Positions 9,684 to 17,317 of a stretch of 64,000 nucleotides of DNA are shown piece after piece. The DNA is taken from assembly GCA_964494205.1 (NCBI GenBank), contig CAZBRD010000013.1, forward strand, positions 1 through 64,000, in the 5' to 3' direction. Under the pieces are notes generated by a model that was not told where the DNA came from, did not search any database, and saw nothing but the letters and a program-made list of their open reading frames with translations. Each line of letters starts with the position of its first letter. Position 1 is the stretch's first letter. This DNA is from JBBTCX01 sp964494205 (GTDB lineage Bacteria > Planctomycetota > Phycisphaerae > UBA1845). A program made the translations under genes and the position numbers.

Positions 9684-10202
9684 ATGAGCTGGATTGAAAA
9701 TCGTTTTGAAGAAGGTCTGATCGTCACCTCGCTCGACTGGGCGATTAACTGGGCACGCAGCAACAGCGTGTGGCCGCTGACGTTTGGCTTGGCCTGCTGT
9801 GCGATCGAGATGATGGCGGTCGGCGCCTCGCGTTTCGACATCGACCGTTTCGGCGCCGGCGCGTTTCGTGCGACGCCGCGGCAGGCGGATTTGATGATCG
9901 TCGCGGGTACCGTGACCTACAAGATGGCCAGCCGGTTGAAGAGACTCTACAACCAGATGCCCGAGCCGAAGTATGTGATGGCGATGGGCGCGTGCACCGT
10001 CGGCGGCGGTCCGTATTTCAAGCACGGTTACCATGTCGTGAAGGGCGTCGACCTCGTCGTGCCGGTAGACATCTATGTTCCGGGCTGCCCGCCACGTCCA
10101 GAGGCGCTGCTCGAAGGCCTCATGCGACTGCAAGACAAGATTCGCCACCAGACGCGCCAGAAGACTATGCTGACCAAGGCGAAAGAGGCTGTGCTGAATT
10201 AG
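9684..10202 (+). CDS. nuoB: NADH-quinone oxidoreductase subunit B
   Basis: A 172-residue protein. The N2 [4Fe-4S] ligands are visible: tandem Cys in FGLACCAIEMM, Cys in MAMGACTVGGGPYF and Cys in DIYVPGCPPRPEAL. The DLMIVAGTVTYKMA block is also typical. NuoB carries the terminal cluster that passes electrons to quinone. A ribosome-binding site GGAGAC lies 6-12 bases before the ATG. The gene is separated from nuoA by a Uma2 gene and followed directly by a nested hairpin, with no nuoC or nuoD behind it. Confidence 0.96.
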   Translation: MSWIENRFEEGLIVTSLDWAINWARSNSVWPLTFGLACCAIEMMAVGASRFDIDRFGAGAFRATPRQADLMIVAGTVTYKMASRLKRLYNQMPEPKYVMAMGACTVGGGPYFKHGYHVVKGVDLVVPVDIYVPGCPPRPEALLEGLMRLQDKIRHQTRQKTMLTKAKEAVLN

Positions 10203-10265
10203 TCGCCGACGGGACAGGTAGACGCGGAGTAACGGTCTACCTCAGCCACGAAGCGCCGTCGGCGA
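10203..10265 (+). terminator. Nested hairpin directly after nuoB
   Basis: The outer stem tcgccgacgg (10203-10212) pairs perfectly with ccgtcggcga (10256-10265). The inner stem ggtagac (10217-10223) pairs with gtctacc (10235-10241). There is no T-run, so it is not a standard intrinsic terminator. It may stop or protect the 3' end of the nuo transcript, or be a repeat-type palindrome. Confidence 0.5.
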
Positions 10266-10728
10266 ATCACTACACGAAGGCAGGTTCGTCCTGATGCGGC
10301 CTTTTCTCATGACGGGCCAGCGTGTTTCCACACACTGTGTTCCGACAAAACTGGCTGCCTAATTCCGATAAGATTAGTTAGTTCACTCTTTCGCAATAAA
10401 CGACCTGCGGCAACCAAGTCCCTATTTCATCTGTGCTGAGTTTTCAGCCATTATGCGCCCAGCTCAATTTCAAGTCTCAGATCAGCCCCATTCGGCACGA
10501 ATCTTGCATTGAGTTTATTCGACGGAAAGGCTGCGCCGTGAAACGCGGCTGTCGCACGTGGGGCGAGCTCCTGAGTTCCGCGGCGGATCGCAAAACCGGC
10601 TCCGATCAAATGGGCTGATGCTCCTTGCAGGTTGGCCCATCCAACCTGCGCGCGATTCGGAGACGGCGATCCGGATGTGACGGCGAGTTTCATGAAGGCG
10701 CAGCCTCGGGGTCAAAGGAGTACATACC
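10266..10728. other. Gap and probable leader before the SerA-like gene
   Basis: About 460 bases without a convincing gene. A perfect 9-bp hairpin (gcaggttgg 10627-10635, ccaacctgc 10641-10649, loop cccat) lies 80 bases upstream of the next start codon. A ribosome-binding site AAAGGAG is at about 10716-10722. No riboswitch class was recognised. Confidence 0.5.
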
Positions 10729-11712
10729 ATGAAGATTTTGATCGCTGACAAATTTGAAGAACAAGGAATGGATGCGTTACGCGCCCACGGACACGACGTG
10801 ATCGCCCGCCCCGGACTTCAGGGGTTGGTGCTCGCAGAGGCCGTGCACAATGCCCATTGCGATGTATTGGTCGTACGAAGCAACAGAGTGACGAAAGAGA
10901 TTCTTGCTGCGTCACCTCAGCTGAAACTGGTGATCCGCGCCGGCTCGGGTTTTGACACGATCGATGTGCCCGAAGCCACTAAGCGGAACATTCGTGTTTG
11001 TAACTGTCCGGGCATGAACTCGGTGGCAGTCGCGGAGCTGACGATTGGTTTGATGGTCGCCCTCGATCGACGCATCGTTGAAGAAACCGATGATCTGCGG
11101 AGGGGCATTTGGAACAAAAAGGAATACAGCAAAGCCCGTGGCTTGAAGGGGCGGACGCTCGGCATCGTAGGCATGGGCCGCATTGGGTATGAGGTGGCCA
11201 GGCGCGCGAAAGCATTCGACATGGAAATCATTTTCCACGATGTCGTTCCACATCCCGAGATAGAAAAAGAGCTTGGCGCACACAAAGTGCCGTTTGAAAA
11301 GCTGCTGCGAGATTCGGACTTCCTCACGCTCCACGTTCCGGGCGGCGGCGCTACGATGCACTTAATCGGCGCTGAAGAACTTGATCAAATGAAGCCGACT
11401 GCGTTTCTGCTCAATTGTGCGCGCGGTGGCGTGGTGGATGAAACAGCACTAGCCGGTGCGCTGGAAGACGGCAAGCTCGCCGGCGCGGCCCTCGATGTCT
11501 ATGAGGTCGAACCCGCACTGCCAGCAGGCCCGTTCGCCGACCCGATCGGTCGAGTGACGCATGTGTACGGCACGCACCACGTTGGCGCTTCCACCGAACA
11601 GGCGCAGTTGGCTGTCGCGGATGAAGTTGTGCATATTGTGGATGCGTTTGCGAAGCGCGGGGAGTACATGCACTGCGTGAATGCACCTAAGTTTGAGTTT
11701 TCTTCGACGTAG
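10729..11712 (+). CDS. D-isomer-specific 2-hydroxyacid dehydrogenase (phosphoglycerate dehydrogenase-like)
   Basis: A 327-residue protein. The NAD-binding Rossmann motif GIVGMGRIG is at residues 145-153. The catalytic triad is visible: Arg in LLNCARGGVVDE, Glu in DVYEVEPA and His in THHVGAST. The substrate-binding stretch VIRAGSGFDTIDV resembles SerA, first enzyme of serine synthesis (3-phosphoglycerate to 3-phosphohydroxypyruvate). The C-terminal ACT and allosteric domains of long SerA forms are absent, so this is the short form; another 2-hydroxyacid substrate cannot be excluded. A strong AAAGGAG ribosome-binding site precedes the ATG. Confidence 0.9.
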   Translation: MKILIADKFEEQGMDALRAHGHDVIARPGLQGLVLAEAVHNAHCDVLVVRSNRVTKEILAASPQLKLVIRAGSGFDTIDVPEATKRNIRVCNCPGMNSVAVAELTIGLMVALDRRIVEETDDLRRGIWNKKEYSKARGLKGRTLGIVGMGRIGYEVARRAKAFDMEIIFHDVVPHPEIEKELGAHKVPFEKLLRDSDFLTLHVPGGGATMHLIGAEELDQMKPTAFLLNCARGGVVDETALAGALEDGKLAGAALDVYEVEPALPAGPFADPIGRVTHVYGTHHVGASTEQAQLAVADEVVHIVDAFAKRGEYMHCVNAPKFEFSST

Positions 11713-11729
11713 GAATTGAGGTTACAGCC

Positions 11730-11909
11730 ATGAGTCTCAACCTCGAAACCGATCCTCATTTTCATCGATACTATCATGAGTGGAATCGGCGCGGGCTGAT
11801 CCTGTGTGCCTTGGGTGTGCCTTTGGGCATCGCGCTCGATCAGCCCGTCGTGTGGGTGCTGGGACTGATCGGCATGTGTGTCACGTCGTGGCGGCTGATT
11901 CGGAGTTGA
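11730..11909 (+). CDS. Small membrane protein (59 residues)
   Basis: A short frame starting MSLNLETDPHFHRYYHEWN and ending SWRLIRS, with TGA at 11907-11909. It has two hydrophobic segments (GLILCALGVPLGIAL and VVWVLGLIGMCVTS) separated by DQP, so a two-helix membrane protein is likely. It begins 17 bases after the dehydrogenase stop, and a second small membrane protein follows at 11966. Family not recognised; support is the start position, the hydrophobic pattern and the context. Confidence 0.55.
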   Translation: MSLNLETDPHFHRYYHEWNRRGLILCALGVPLGIALDQPVVWVLGLIGMCVTSWRLIRS

Positions 11910-11965
11910 CCAGACTTACGAAGCTTACCCTGTCTCCTTCGAGTGCCACGTGGAAGAGGTGAAAC

Positions 11966-12184
11966 ATGTTTGAGTCAATCGACTTTGTGACGTTCAGTTG
12001 GTTTGGCATGGTCTGCGCCATTATTTCCGCCAAATGGGCCGCGGAGCTGGGGATGAGCCAGCTATCGCAACTGTGCTGGGCTGTGCTTGGTTTCGTGCTC
12101 CCGCCCGTGGCCTTGTTGGCATTGTACGCGCGCCTGGTGCATGACAAGCACTCGCATTCGCTGCCGGGTGGGCAACTGGTGTGA
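11966..12184 (+). CDS. Small membrane protein (72 residues)
   Basis: It reads MFESIDFVTFSWFGMVCAII at the start, with a hydrophobic helix (LCWAVLGFVLPPVALLALYARL) and a His-rich tail HDKHSHSLPGG. A ribosome-binding site AGAGGTG sits about 6 bases upstream of the ATG. It may be co-transcribed with the 59-residue membrane protein before it. Family not recognised. Confidence 0.55.
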   Translation: MFESIDFVTFSWFGMVCAIISAKWAAELGMSQLSQLCWAVLGFVLPPVALLALYARLVHDKHSHSLPGGQLV

Positions 12185-12327
12185 GACGAAAAGCGAAAAC
12201 TCGCGGCTTCTAGCCTCATCGCGCCGCTTGTTCGCGTTGTCAATTTCATCATCGCCTCCCAGTGCTTCTTTGCTGGCACTGTTTTGGCTAGCGACGATGA
12301 ATGGGGTGAACGTGGCTGCGACGCACT

Positions 12328-12921
12328 TTACGGCAGTAGATCATCAATTCGTATGGTTGTGGTGGGAACGGCAAGCAAGCCCACAGTTTCGCCTCGTCGG
12401 AACGATCGAACTTCGGCGTAGCGCGCACCGAATTCGATCTTCGTATCAATAATGGGTTTGCGATACACATCAAGTCGATCTTCGGCGAGATTAACAATCC
12501 AATATTCCTCAATGCCTCCTCGAGCGTAAAGGCTGGCTTTGTGCGACGCATCAAAGTCGATGCTACTGTCGCTAACTTCGACCACGAGCAACGAGCTATT
12601 TGGGTGCTCTTTGAGAAAATCGCGGGGATTTCCTCGAACCACAGACAAATCGGGCTGGGGAACCGTGTCTTTAGATAGATTCAGAGGCTGTTCAGTGCGT
12701 ATCCAATAAGCCGGTCCTAGTGCTGCTTCGAGTGCACGTTCGGCCAGTTCAACCGTTACACTATGCGGGCTCCCCGGAGGTGACATTTCAATGACTTCTC
12801 CGTCAATCAACTCCACTCGATGACCATCGAACACGCCAAGTTCTGCAACACGAAAATAATCATCTCTCGTCCAGCGGAACGGACGTGAATTCATCCTTAC
12901 CAAGGTTTGAAGCGGAATCAT
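12328..12921 (-). CDS. Uma2-family (DUF820) putative nuclease
   Basis: A 197-residue Uma2 protein, clearer than the copy at 8964. It shows GHRVELIDGEVIEMSPPGSPHS, VPQPDLSVVRG (the Pro-Asp acidic residue) and SLLVVEVSDSSIDFDASHKASLYARGGIEEYWIV (Glu of VVEV, Lys of HKA). These are the expected restriction-nuclease-like acidic and lysine positions. The two Uma2 copies in the window are only distantly alike, so they are probably separate acquisitions and not a recent duplication. The start may be Met1 or Met10 (MNSRPFRW). Confidence 0.85.
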   Translation of the reverse strand: MIPLQTLVRMNSRPFRWTRDDYFRVAELGVFDGHRVELIDGEVIEMSPPGSPHSVTVELAERALEAALGPAYWIRTEQPLNLSKDTVPQPDLSVVRGNPRDFLKEHPNSSLLVVEVSDSSIDFDASHKASLYARGGIEEYWIVNLAEDRLDVYRKPIIDTKIEFGARYAEVRSFRRGETVGLLAVPTTTIRIDDLLP

Positions 12922-13005
12922 GTTCCTTCTCGAATTCCCAAATACAACAGTGAGCGGTCGTCAACGATCGCCACAAGACAATTGTATTCGCACATATTCT
13001 CTCAC

Positions 13006-13926
13006 TCAACGAGTCGGCGAAACGTGCATCTCTGCAGTCAATTTTGTCATCGCCTCGCGATATTTCCCTGCCGTCTTGGAAATAATTTCCTCCGGCAGCT
13101 CCGGGCCTGGCGGAGTCTTATCCCACTTGCCTGCGTCGACGAGCGATTGCAGGTAGTTGCGTACGATTTGCTTGTCGAAGCTTTCCTGATCGCGACCGGC
13201 TGCGTACTTGTCCGCCGGCCAGAATCGCGACGAGTCCGGCGTGAGCACTTCATCGATCAGCAGATACTCGCCGTTGCGGAAGCCGAATTCAAACTTGGTG
13301 TCGGCGATGATGATCCCGCGCTTCGCGGCGTATTCAGCCGCTTTGGTGTAAAGCATCATGCTCCGATCGCGCAACAGCTGCATGCATGGCTCGCCGACAT
13401 GACGACAAGCTTCCTCATACGAGATGTTTTCGTCGTGGCCATCGTCGACTTTGGTTGCGGGCGTGAAGATCGGCTCGGGCAGCTTCGCGCATTGGGTCAA
13501 TCCGGGGGCAAGTTTGTGTCCACAGACCATGCTGGTTTTTTGATAATCCTTCCACCCCGAACCCGCGAGATACCCGCGCACGACACATTCGATCGGCACC
13601 ACTTTTGTTTTCTTGCAGCGCATGGTCCGACCGCGAAGCTGCGGCAGATATTCATCGAGTCCCGCTGGCGCGCGGTTCTCGATGATCTCGATCAAGTGAT
13701 GCGGCAAATCGCGGTCGAAGAAACCGAACCAGAACTTCGAAATCCGCGTGAGCATCTCGCCCTTGCCGGGAATCGGCGTCGGCAGAACCACGTCGAACGC
13801 ACTCAATCGATCGGTGGCGACAAGCAGCACTTCATCGCCAAGATCGTACACGTCGCGAACTTTGCCGCGACGGAGCGGAATTCCGGGCAGATTTGTCTGG
13901 CAAACAGCCGATTCGACGAGCTTCAT
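13006..13926 (-). CDS. purC: Phosphoribosylaminoimidazole-succinocarboxamide synthase
   Basis: About 306 residues, the long PurC form. Signatures are RRGKVRDVYDLGDEVLLVATDRLSAFD, then PIECVVRGYLAGSGWKDYQ and FEFGFRNGEYLLIDEVLTPDSSRFW. It joins CAIR and aspartate with ATP to make SAICAR in purine synthesis. The ATG at 13926 is chosen because GGAG lies six bases upstream (GGAGatgtttATG). The gene stands alone, with a divergently oriented gene upstream. Confidence 0.96.
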   Translation of the reverse strand: MKLVESAVCQTNLPGIPLRRGKVRDVYDLGDEVLLVATDRLSAFDVVLPTPIPGKGEMLTRISKFWFGFFDRDLPHHLIEIIENRAPAGLDEYLPQLRGRTMRCKKTKVVPIECVVRGYLAGSGWKDYQKTSMVCGHKLAPGLTQCAKLPEPIFTPATKVDDGHDENISYEEACRHVGEPCMQLLRDRSMMLYTKAAEYAAKRGIIIADTKFEFGFRNGEYLLIDEVLTPDSSRFWPADKYAAGRDQESFDKQIVRNYLQSLVDAGKWDKTPPGPELPEEIISKTAGKYREAMTKLTAEMHVSPTR

Positions 13927-14079
13927 AAACATCTCCAAAGGCGCCTATTCCAATTATCCACAGCCTAATATCTGTTGAACCGTTCGTCGATCGGCGTGAT
14001 TCAGTTTGACCCCGCCTTCTGAAATCAAGACAATTGCTCGGTCCTTTCATTGGCAAAGTTTAACTGGGAGAAGTCTGTT

Positions 14080-15162
14080 ATGAGCGAACCAGATGCCTTC
14101 ATACAAACGCCGGAAAGCAAGCCTCGCAAGTTTCGCCTGCACTGGTTCGCATTTCTCTTCGGCATTGTCTTTATGGTTCCTCGGGTGTTGTTGGCTTTTC
14201 GTGGTGGGAGCTCCGACAACACAAGCTATCAAGTGGGTGCCGCGTTGGGCGGAATCATGGCGGCCTTGCTTTTCGGTTGGCTAGTTTACCGTATCACAGG
14301 GCGATCAAACCTACTCGGCAACGCCGTGTTTTGCGTCATACTTGGCCTAAGCAATCTCGGCCAAGTGAATCACCGTCGCAACCTTCCTGAGCCGAAAGCT
14401 GTTCGTCGTTTCATGGACAATAACTACCAACGGGCAGAGGAGGCTCTGGAGAGAATCAATCGGGGCGAAATTCCAGAGACCGATGCGCAAATCGTATCGC
14501 GTATGACATCGGACATTAACTCTATGGCGGCCACAATGCGCGGCCCTGAAAAGGTTGCGATAGAGTGCGGCGCTAAGGTAATCGAAAACTGGCAACCACT
14601 TCTGAATGAACTAAACGGTGCAATGCAGAAGTTCATTGACCTTGGTGGAATCGCTCCCGCCTCCCTCAAGGATCGTGAGCAGCTCGGCATTCGTCTGGCG
14701 GTGCTGGAATCGTTCGAGGAGAAAAACAAAGTATTCCGAGGCGAAATCCGAAACGCCACCAGCATATACAGAGAGTGTCTCGAAAAGAACAACGTGACTG
14801 GCGAATCACAGTCGAAAGCGATGGCATCCTATTCAGAAAGCGCGAATATTCCACAGGTCATTCAGCTTCGTGATGCAGCCCATGAAATAGTTGTCGCCAT
14901 GAAGGACTACTTCATGCTTCTCGACAAGCACTGGGGCAACTGGACTTATTCGAAGACAGACGAAATCGTGATGTTCCAGGACGACAAAGTTGCTGAGGAG
15001 CTGAACGCCATAGTTGGCCGTATCAACCGTGCCAGCGAAAAAGAAACGAACCTTCACCGCAACATGCTCGAACGGGCGTCGCGGATGAGTAGTTTTCCCT
15101 CCGACACCCCAACGCCAGACAAACCCTTTGTCCCGAGTCCGCCCGAAACCGGCCCAAAATAG
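14080..15162 (+). CDS. Membrane protein with helical extracytoplasmic domain, unknown function
   Basis: About 360 residues. Three hydrophobic segments lie near the N-terminus (WFAFLFGIVFMVPRVLLAF, ALGGIMAALLFGWLVY and NAVFCVILGLSNLG). A 230-residue, strongly helical and charged region follows (RRFMDNNYQRAEEALERINRG, then ERASRM), and the tail is proline-rich (DTPTPDKPFVPSPPETGPK). The start at 14080 has GGGAG upstream and avoids a TTG start at 14050. I do not recognise the family. It is divergent from purC and likely has its own promoter in the 150-base gap. Confidence 0.7.
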   Translation: MSEPDAFIQTPESKPRKFRLHWFAFLFGIVFMVPRVLLAFRGGSSDNTSYQVGAALGGIMAALLFGWLVYRITGRSNLLGNAVFCVILGLSNLGQVNHRRNLPEPKAVRRFMDNNYQRAEEALERINRGEIPETDAQIVSRMTSDINSMAATMRGPEKVAIECGAKVIENWQPLLNELNGAMQKFIDLGGIAPASLKDREQLGIRLAVLESFEEKNKVFRGEIRNATSIYRECLEKNNVTGESQSKAMASYSESANIPQVIQLRDAAHEIVVAMKDYFMLLDKHWGNWTYSKTDEIVMFQDDKVAEELNAIVGRINRASEKETNLHRNMLERASRMSSFPSDTPTPDKPFVPSPPETGPK

Positions 15163-15310
15163 CGACTCGACGATTCGATTTTCACACGCCATAATGCTCC
15201 CCGCGGTGTTGATACCCATAGGGATCGTAGACGGGGAGATGTTCAGCCGGACCGAGGCACGCGAGCCGTCATCATAATGTTTATTCTTTTTTATTAACCC
15301 AGGCCTCGTG

Positions 15311-16828
15311 ATGCTGTCCTTCGCAGTCTACACCAACGGAAAACCCGCCGACAAAGTCAATCTTTCCGGCGCCTACGTCGTGGGGAGCGACGACGTACCC
15401 CTGCGCGCCGAGATTTCCTTCAAAAACGGCGTCATCATGTGCAAAAAGAAGGCCGCAGGACCGGCTGGATTGGCCCTTTTGTGGGATGTGCCGGGCATTG
15501 GCCGCCTGATGCTCGAAACCGGCAGGGTCTTGGAACGCAAGCAGCCGTATGTCCTTCAAGTAGAGCTTGCACGAGGCCGGCTGACGCGGATAGCGGCCAA
15601 GAGCGAGGACTGGGGCCTGATCGATACGGATGAGGCTGAGGATCGGCTGAAGAAGGTCGAGGCTGCCCGTGATTTGCTGATCAAAGCCCTCCAATCCGAC
15701 ACGCCGGCTGAAGCGGCAGTGCTGGGCCAACAGGCGCTGGATCGGGCAGTGCAGGCCAGCGAGAACCTGAGTCGGTTCCATGCAGGAATCCTTCTGGGGC
15801 GACGCCGGCAAAACGGCGGCTTGCCCAAGCGGCTGTTCGGGTGCGCGATCAGTCTGGACAAGCTGAGTGAGCTTAAGCGGCAGCGCCTGTCGACCGCGTT
15901 TGACTTCGTCACACTTCCGTTCAATTGGCGCGACATCGAGCCGACGGAGCAAACCTTCAACTGGAAGCCGCTCGACGGCTGGGTCGAGACGCTGGCGAAG
16001 AATCGCATTCCGATCAAGGGCTCGTCACTGCTCTCCTTCCGTGAAGGGTCGGTCCCCGACTGGATGTTTATCTGGGAGCACGACTTCGACACCATGCGCG
16101 ACATGGCCTTCGAGCACGCGCGGCGGGTGATGAATCGCTACGGCCAGTACATCCAGGTGTGGGACGCGATCAGCGGCATTCACGGGCCGAACTGCTTTGG
16201 GTTCAACTTCGAGCAGATCATGGAACTCACGCGGATGTCGACGGCGCTGGTGAAGCAGACCGTTCCGCGCGGGACAGCCATCGTCGAACTCGTCGCGCCG
16301 TGGGGTGAGTACTACGCGCGAAATCAGCGGACCATTCCGCCGATGCTCTATGCCGACATGCTGCTGCAAAGCAATATCAACTTCGACGCGTTCGGGCTGC
16401 AAGTGTTCTTCGGATCGCCGGAGGACGGTTCGTTCGTGCGCGACATGTTCCAGATTTCGGCCATGCTCGACACGTTCGCCAAGCTCGGCAAGCCGCTGCA
16501 TATCACGGCTGTGCAGGTTCCTTCGGATACGACTACGGTGAAAGCGGCTGATGGCGCGACGGACGTGTCGGTGACAGATGGTGGCACCTGGCATCGACCG
16601 TGGGCGGAGGACGTGCAGTCGGAGTGGTTGCGTCAATTCACCGAAGTGGCGTTGAGCAAGCCCTACGTCGATAGCGTTTCGTGGCGGGCATTGAGCGATG
16701 CCGGGGCACAGTCGGTTCCGCATGGCGGGTTGCTCAAGGCTGACCTTTCACCGAAGGCCGCGTTCCATGAACTCATCAAGCTTCGCAGTGACATCACCGG
16801 CGTCGTTCGAACAGCCGACGCCAGGTAA
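15311..16828 (+). CDS. GH10-fold protein lacking both catalytic glutamates
   Basis: About 505 residues. An N-terminal 170-residue beta-rich and helical region precedes a glycoside hydrolase 10-like barrel: FDFVTLPFNWRDIEPTEQTFNW matches the GH10 'F..vt.en.mKw...EP..g.f.f' block, and NRIPIKGSSLLSF matches 'N.m.vRGHtLvWh'. The acid/base region reads VWDAISGIHG in place of WDVVNE, and the nucleophile region reads LHITAVQV in place of ITELDV, so both catalytic Glu appear lost. No signal peptide is visible, which is unusual for a xylanase. It may be a carbohydrate-binding or structural pseudoenzyme. GTG at 15308 is an alternative start. Confidence 0.75.
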   Translation: MLSFAVYTNGKPADKVNLSGAYVVGSDDVPLRAEISFKNGVIMCKKKAAGPAGLALLWDVPGIGRLMLETGRVLERKQPYVLQVELARGRLTRIAAKSEDWGLIDTDEAEDRLKKVEAARDLLIKALQSDTPAEAAVLGQQALDRAVQASENLSRFHAGILLGRRRQNGGLPKRLFGCAISLDKLSELKRQRLSTAFDFVTLPFNWRDIEPTEQTFNWKPLDGWVETLAKNRIPIKGSSLLSFREGSVPDWMFIWEHDFDTMRDMAFEHARRVMNRYGQYIQVWDAISGIHGPNCFGFNFEQIMELTRMSTALVKQTVPRGTAIVELVAPWGEYYARNQRTIPPMLYADMLLQSNINFDAFGLQVFFGSPEDGSFVRDMFQISAMLDTFAKLGKPLHITAVQVPSDTTTVKAADGATDVSVTDGGTWHRPWAEDVQSEWLRQFTEVALSKPYVDSVSWRALSDAGAQSVPHGGLLKADLSPKAAFHELIKLRSDITGVVRTADAR

Positions 16829-17207
16829 GGTCGAGTCGCAGCCTCTTGTTCTCAAGTCGGCTGACGTTCGATTCTCTCGACGATACCTCGTTTGTGCACT
16901 GCTCCTCTTATTGCTTTCTGTTGGTGCGAGCGTTCCCTCTTGGATTGCGATTGATCGTGATCAATCGACGCCGACGCCGCTGGTCGGGGTTGATCCCAAC
17001 GTAGCGCCCTGGTGGGAGCTGGCTGCGTTGCCGCAGATTGGCGAGACCACAGCGAAGGCGATCGTTGCTTATCGCGAAGAGGCGAAGTCCAAGGGTTTCC
17101 TTTCTGCGAACGAAAGAGTCTTCGGCGAGGCTGCGGACCTTGATCGCGTGAAGGGGATCGGCCCCAAGACGGTGCATCGCATCACGCGGTATCTGCGGTT
17201 CGACTAA
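16770..17207 (+). CDS. ComEA-like helix-hairpin-helix protein
   Basis: About 145 residues. A single hydrophobic helix (YLVCALLLLLLSVGASV, about residues 41-57) anchors an extracytoplasmic domain with a helix-hairpin-helix pattern: DPNVAPWWELAALPQIGETTAKAIV, then LDRVKGIGPKTVHRITRYL. Family knowledge: such domains occur in ComEA (DNA uptake) and in type II secretion GspK-like proteins. The pilT gene at 31 kb would be compatible with pilus-linked DNA uptake, but that is inference. The start is uncertain: the ATG at 16770 overlaps the preceding gene by 59 bases and no better in-frame start is seen. Confidence 0.75.
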   Translation, partial: NSSSFAVTSPASFEQPTPGKVESQPLVLKSADVRFSRRYLVCALLLLLLSVGASVPSWIAIDRDQSTPTPLVGVDPNVAPWWELAALPQIGETTAKAIVAYREEAKSKGFLSANERVFGEAADLDRVKGIGPKTVHRITRYLRFD

Positions 17208-17235
17208 AGACAATCAGCGATCAAGTGTAACCGCA

Positions 17236-17270
17236 GACCCCCCTCAATCCCCCCTTGGTAAGGGGGGAAG
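17236..17270. repeat. C6/G6 hairpin repeat, copy 2
   Basis: GACCCCCCTCAATCCCCCC, then TTGGTAAGGGGGGAAG. It is flanked by GATCAAG upstream and CGATTCGGTCGATC downstream, matching flanks of other copies, so the repeat unit is longer (about 80 bases) than the hairpin. It lies between convergent genes. Confidence 0.8.
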
Positions 17271-17317
17271 TAGTTAGCGTGCGATTCGGTCGATCGTTAC
17301 TTACACCAGGCAAGCCC

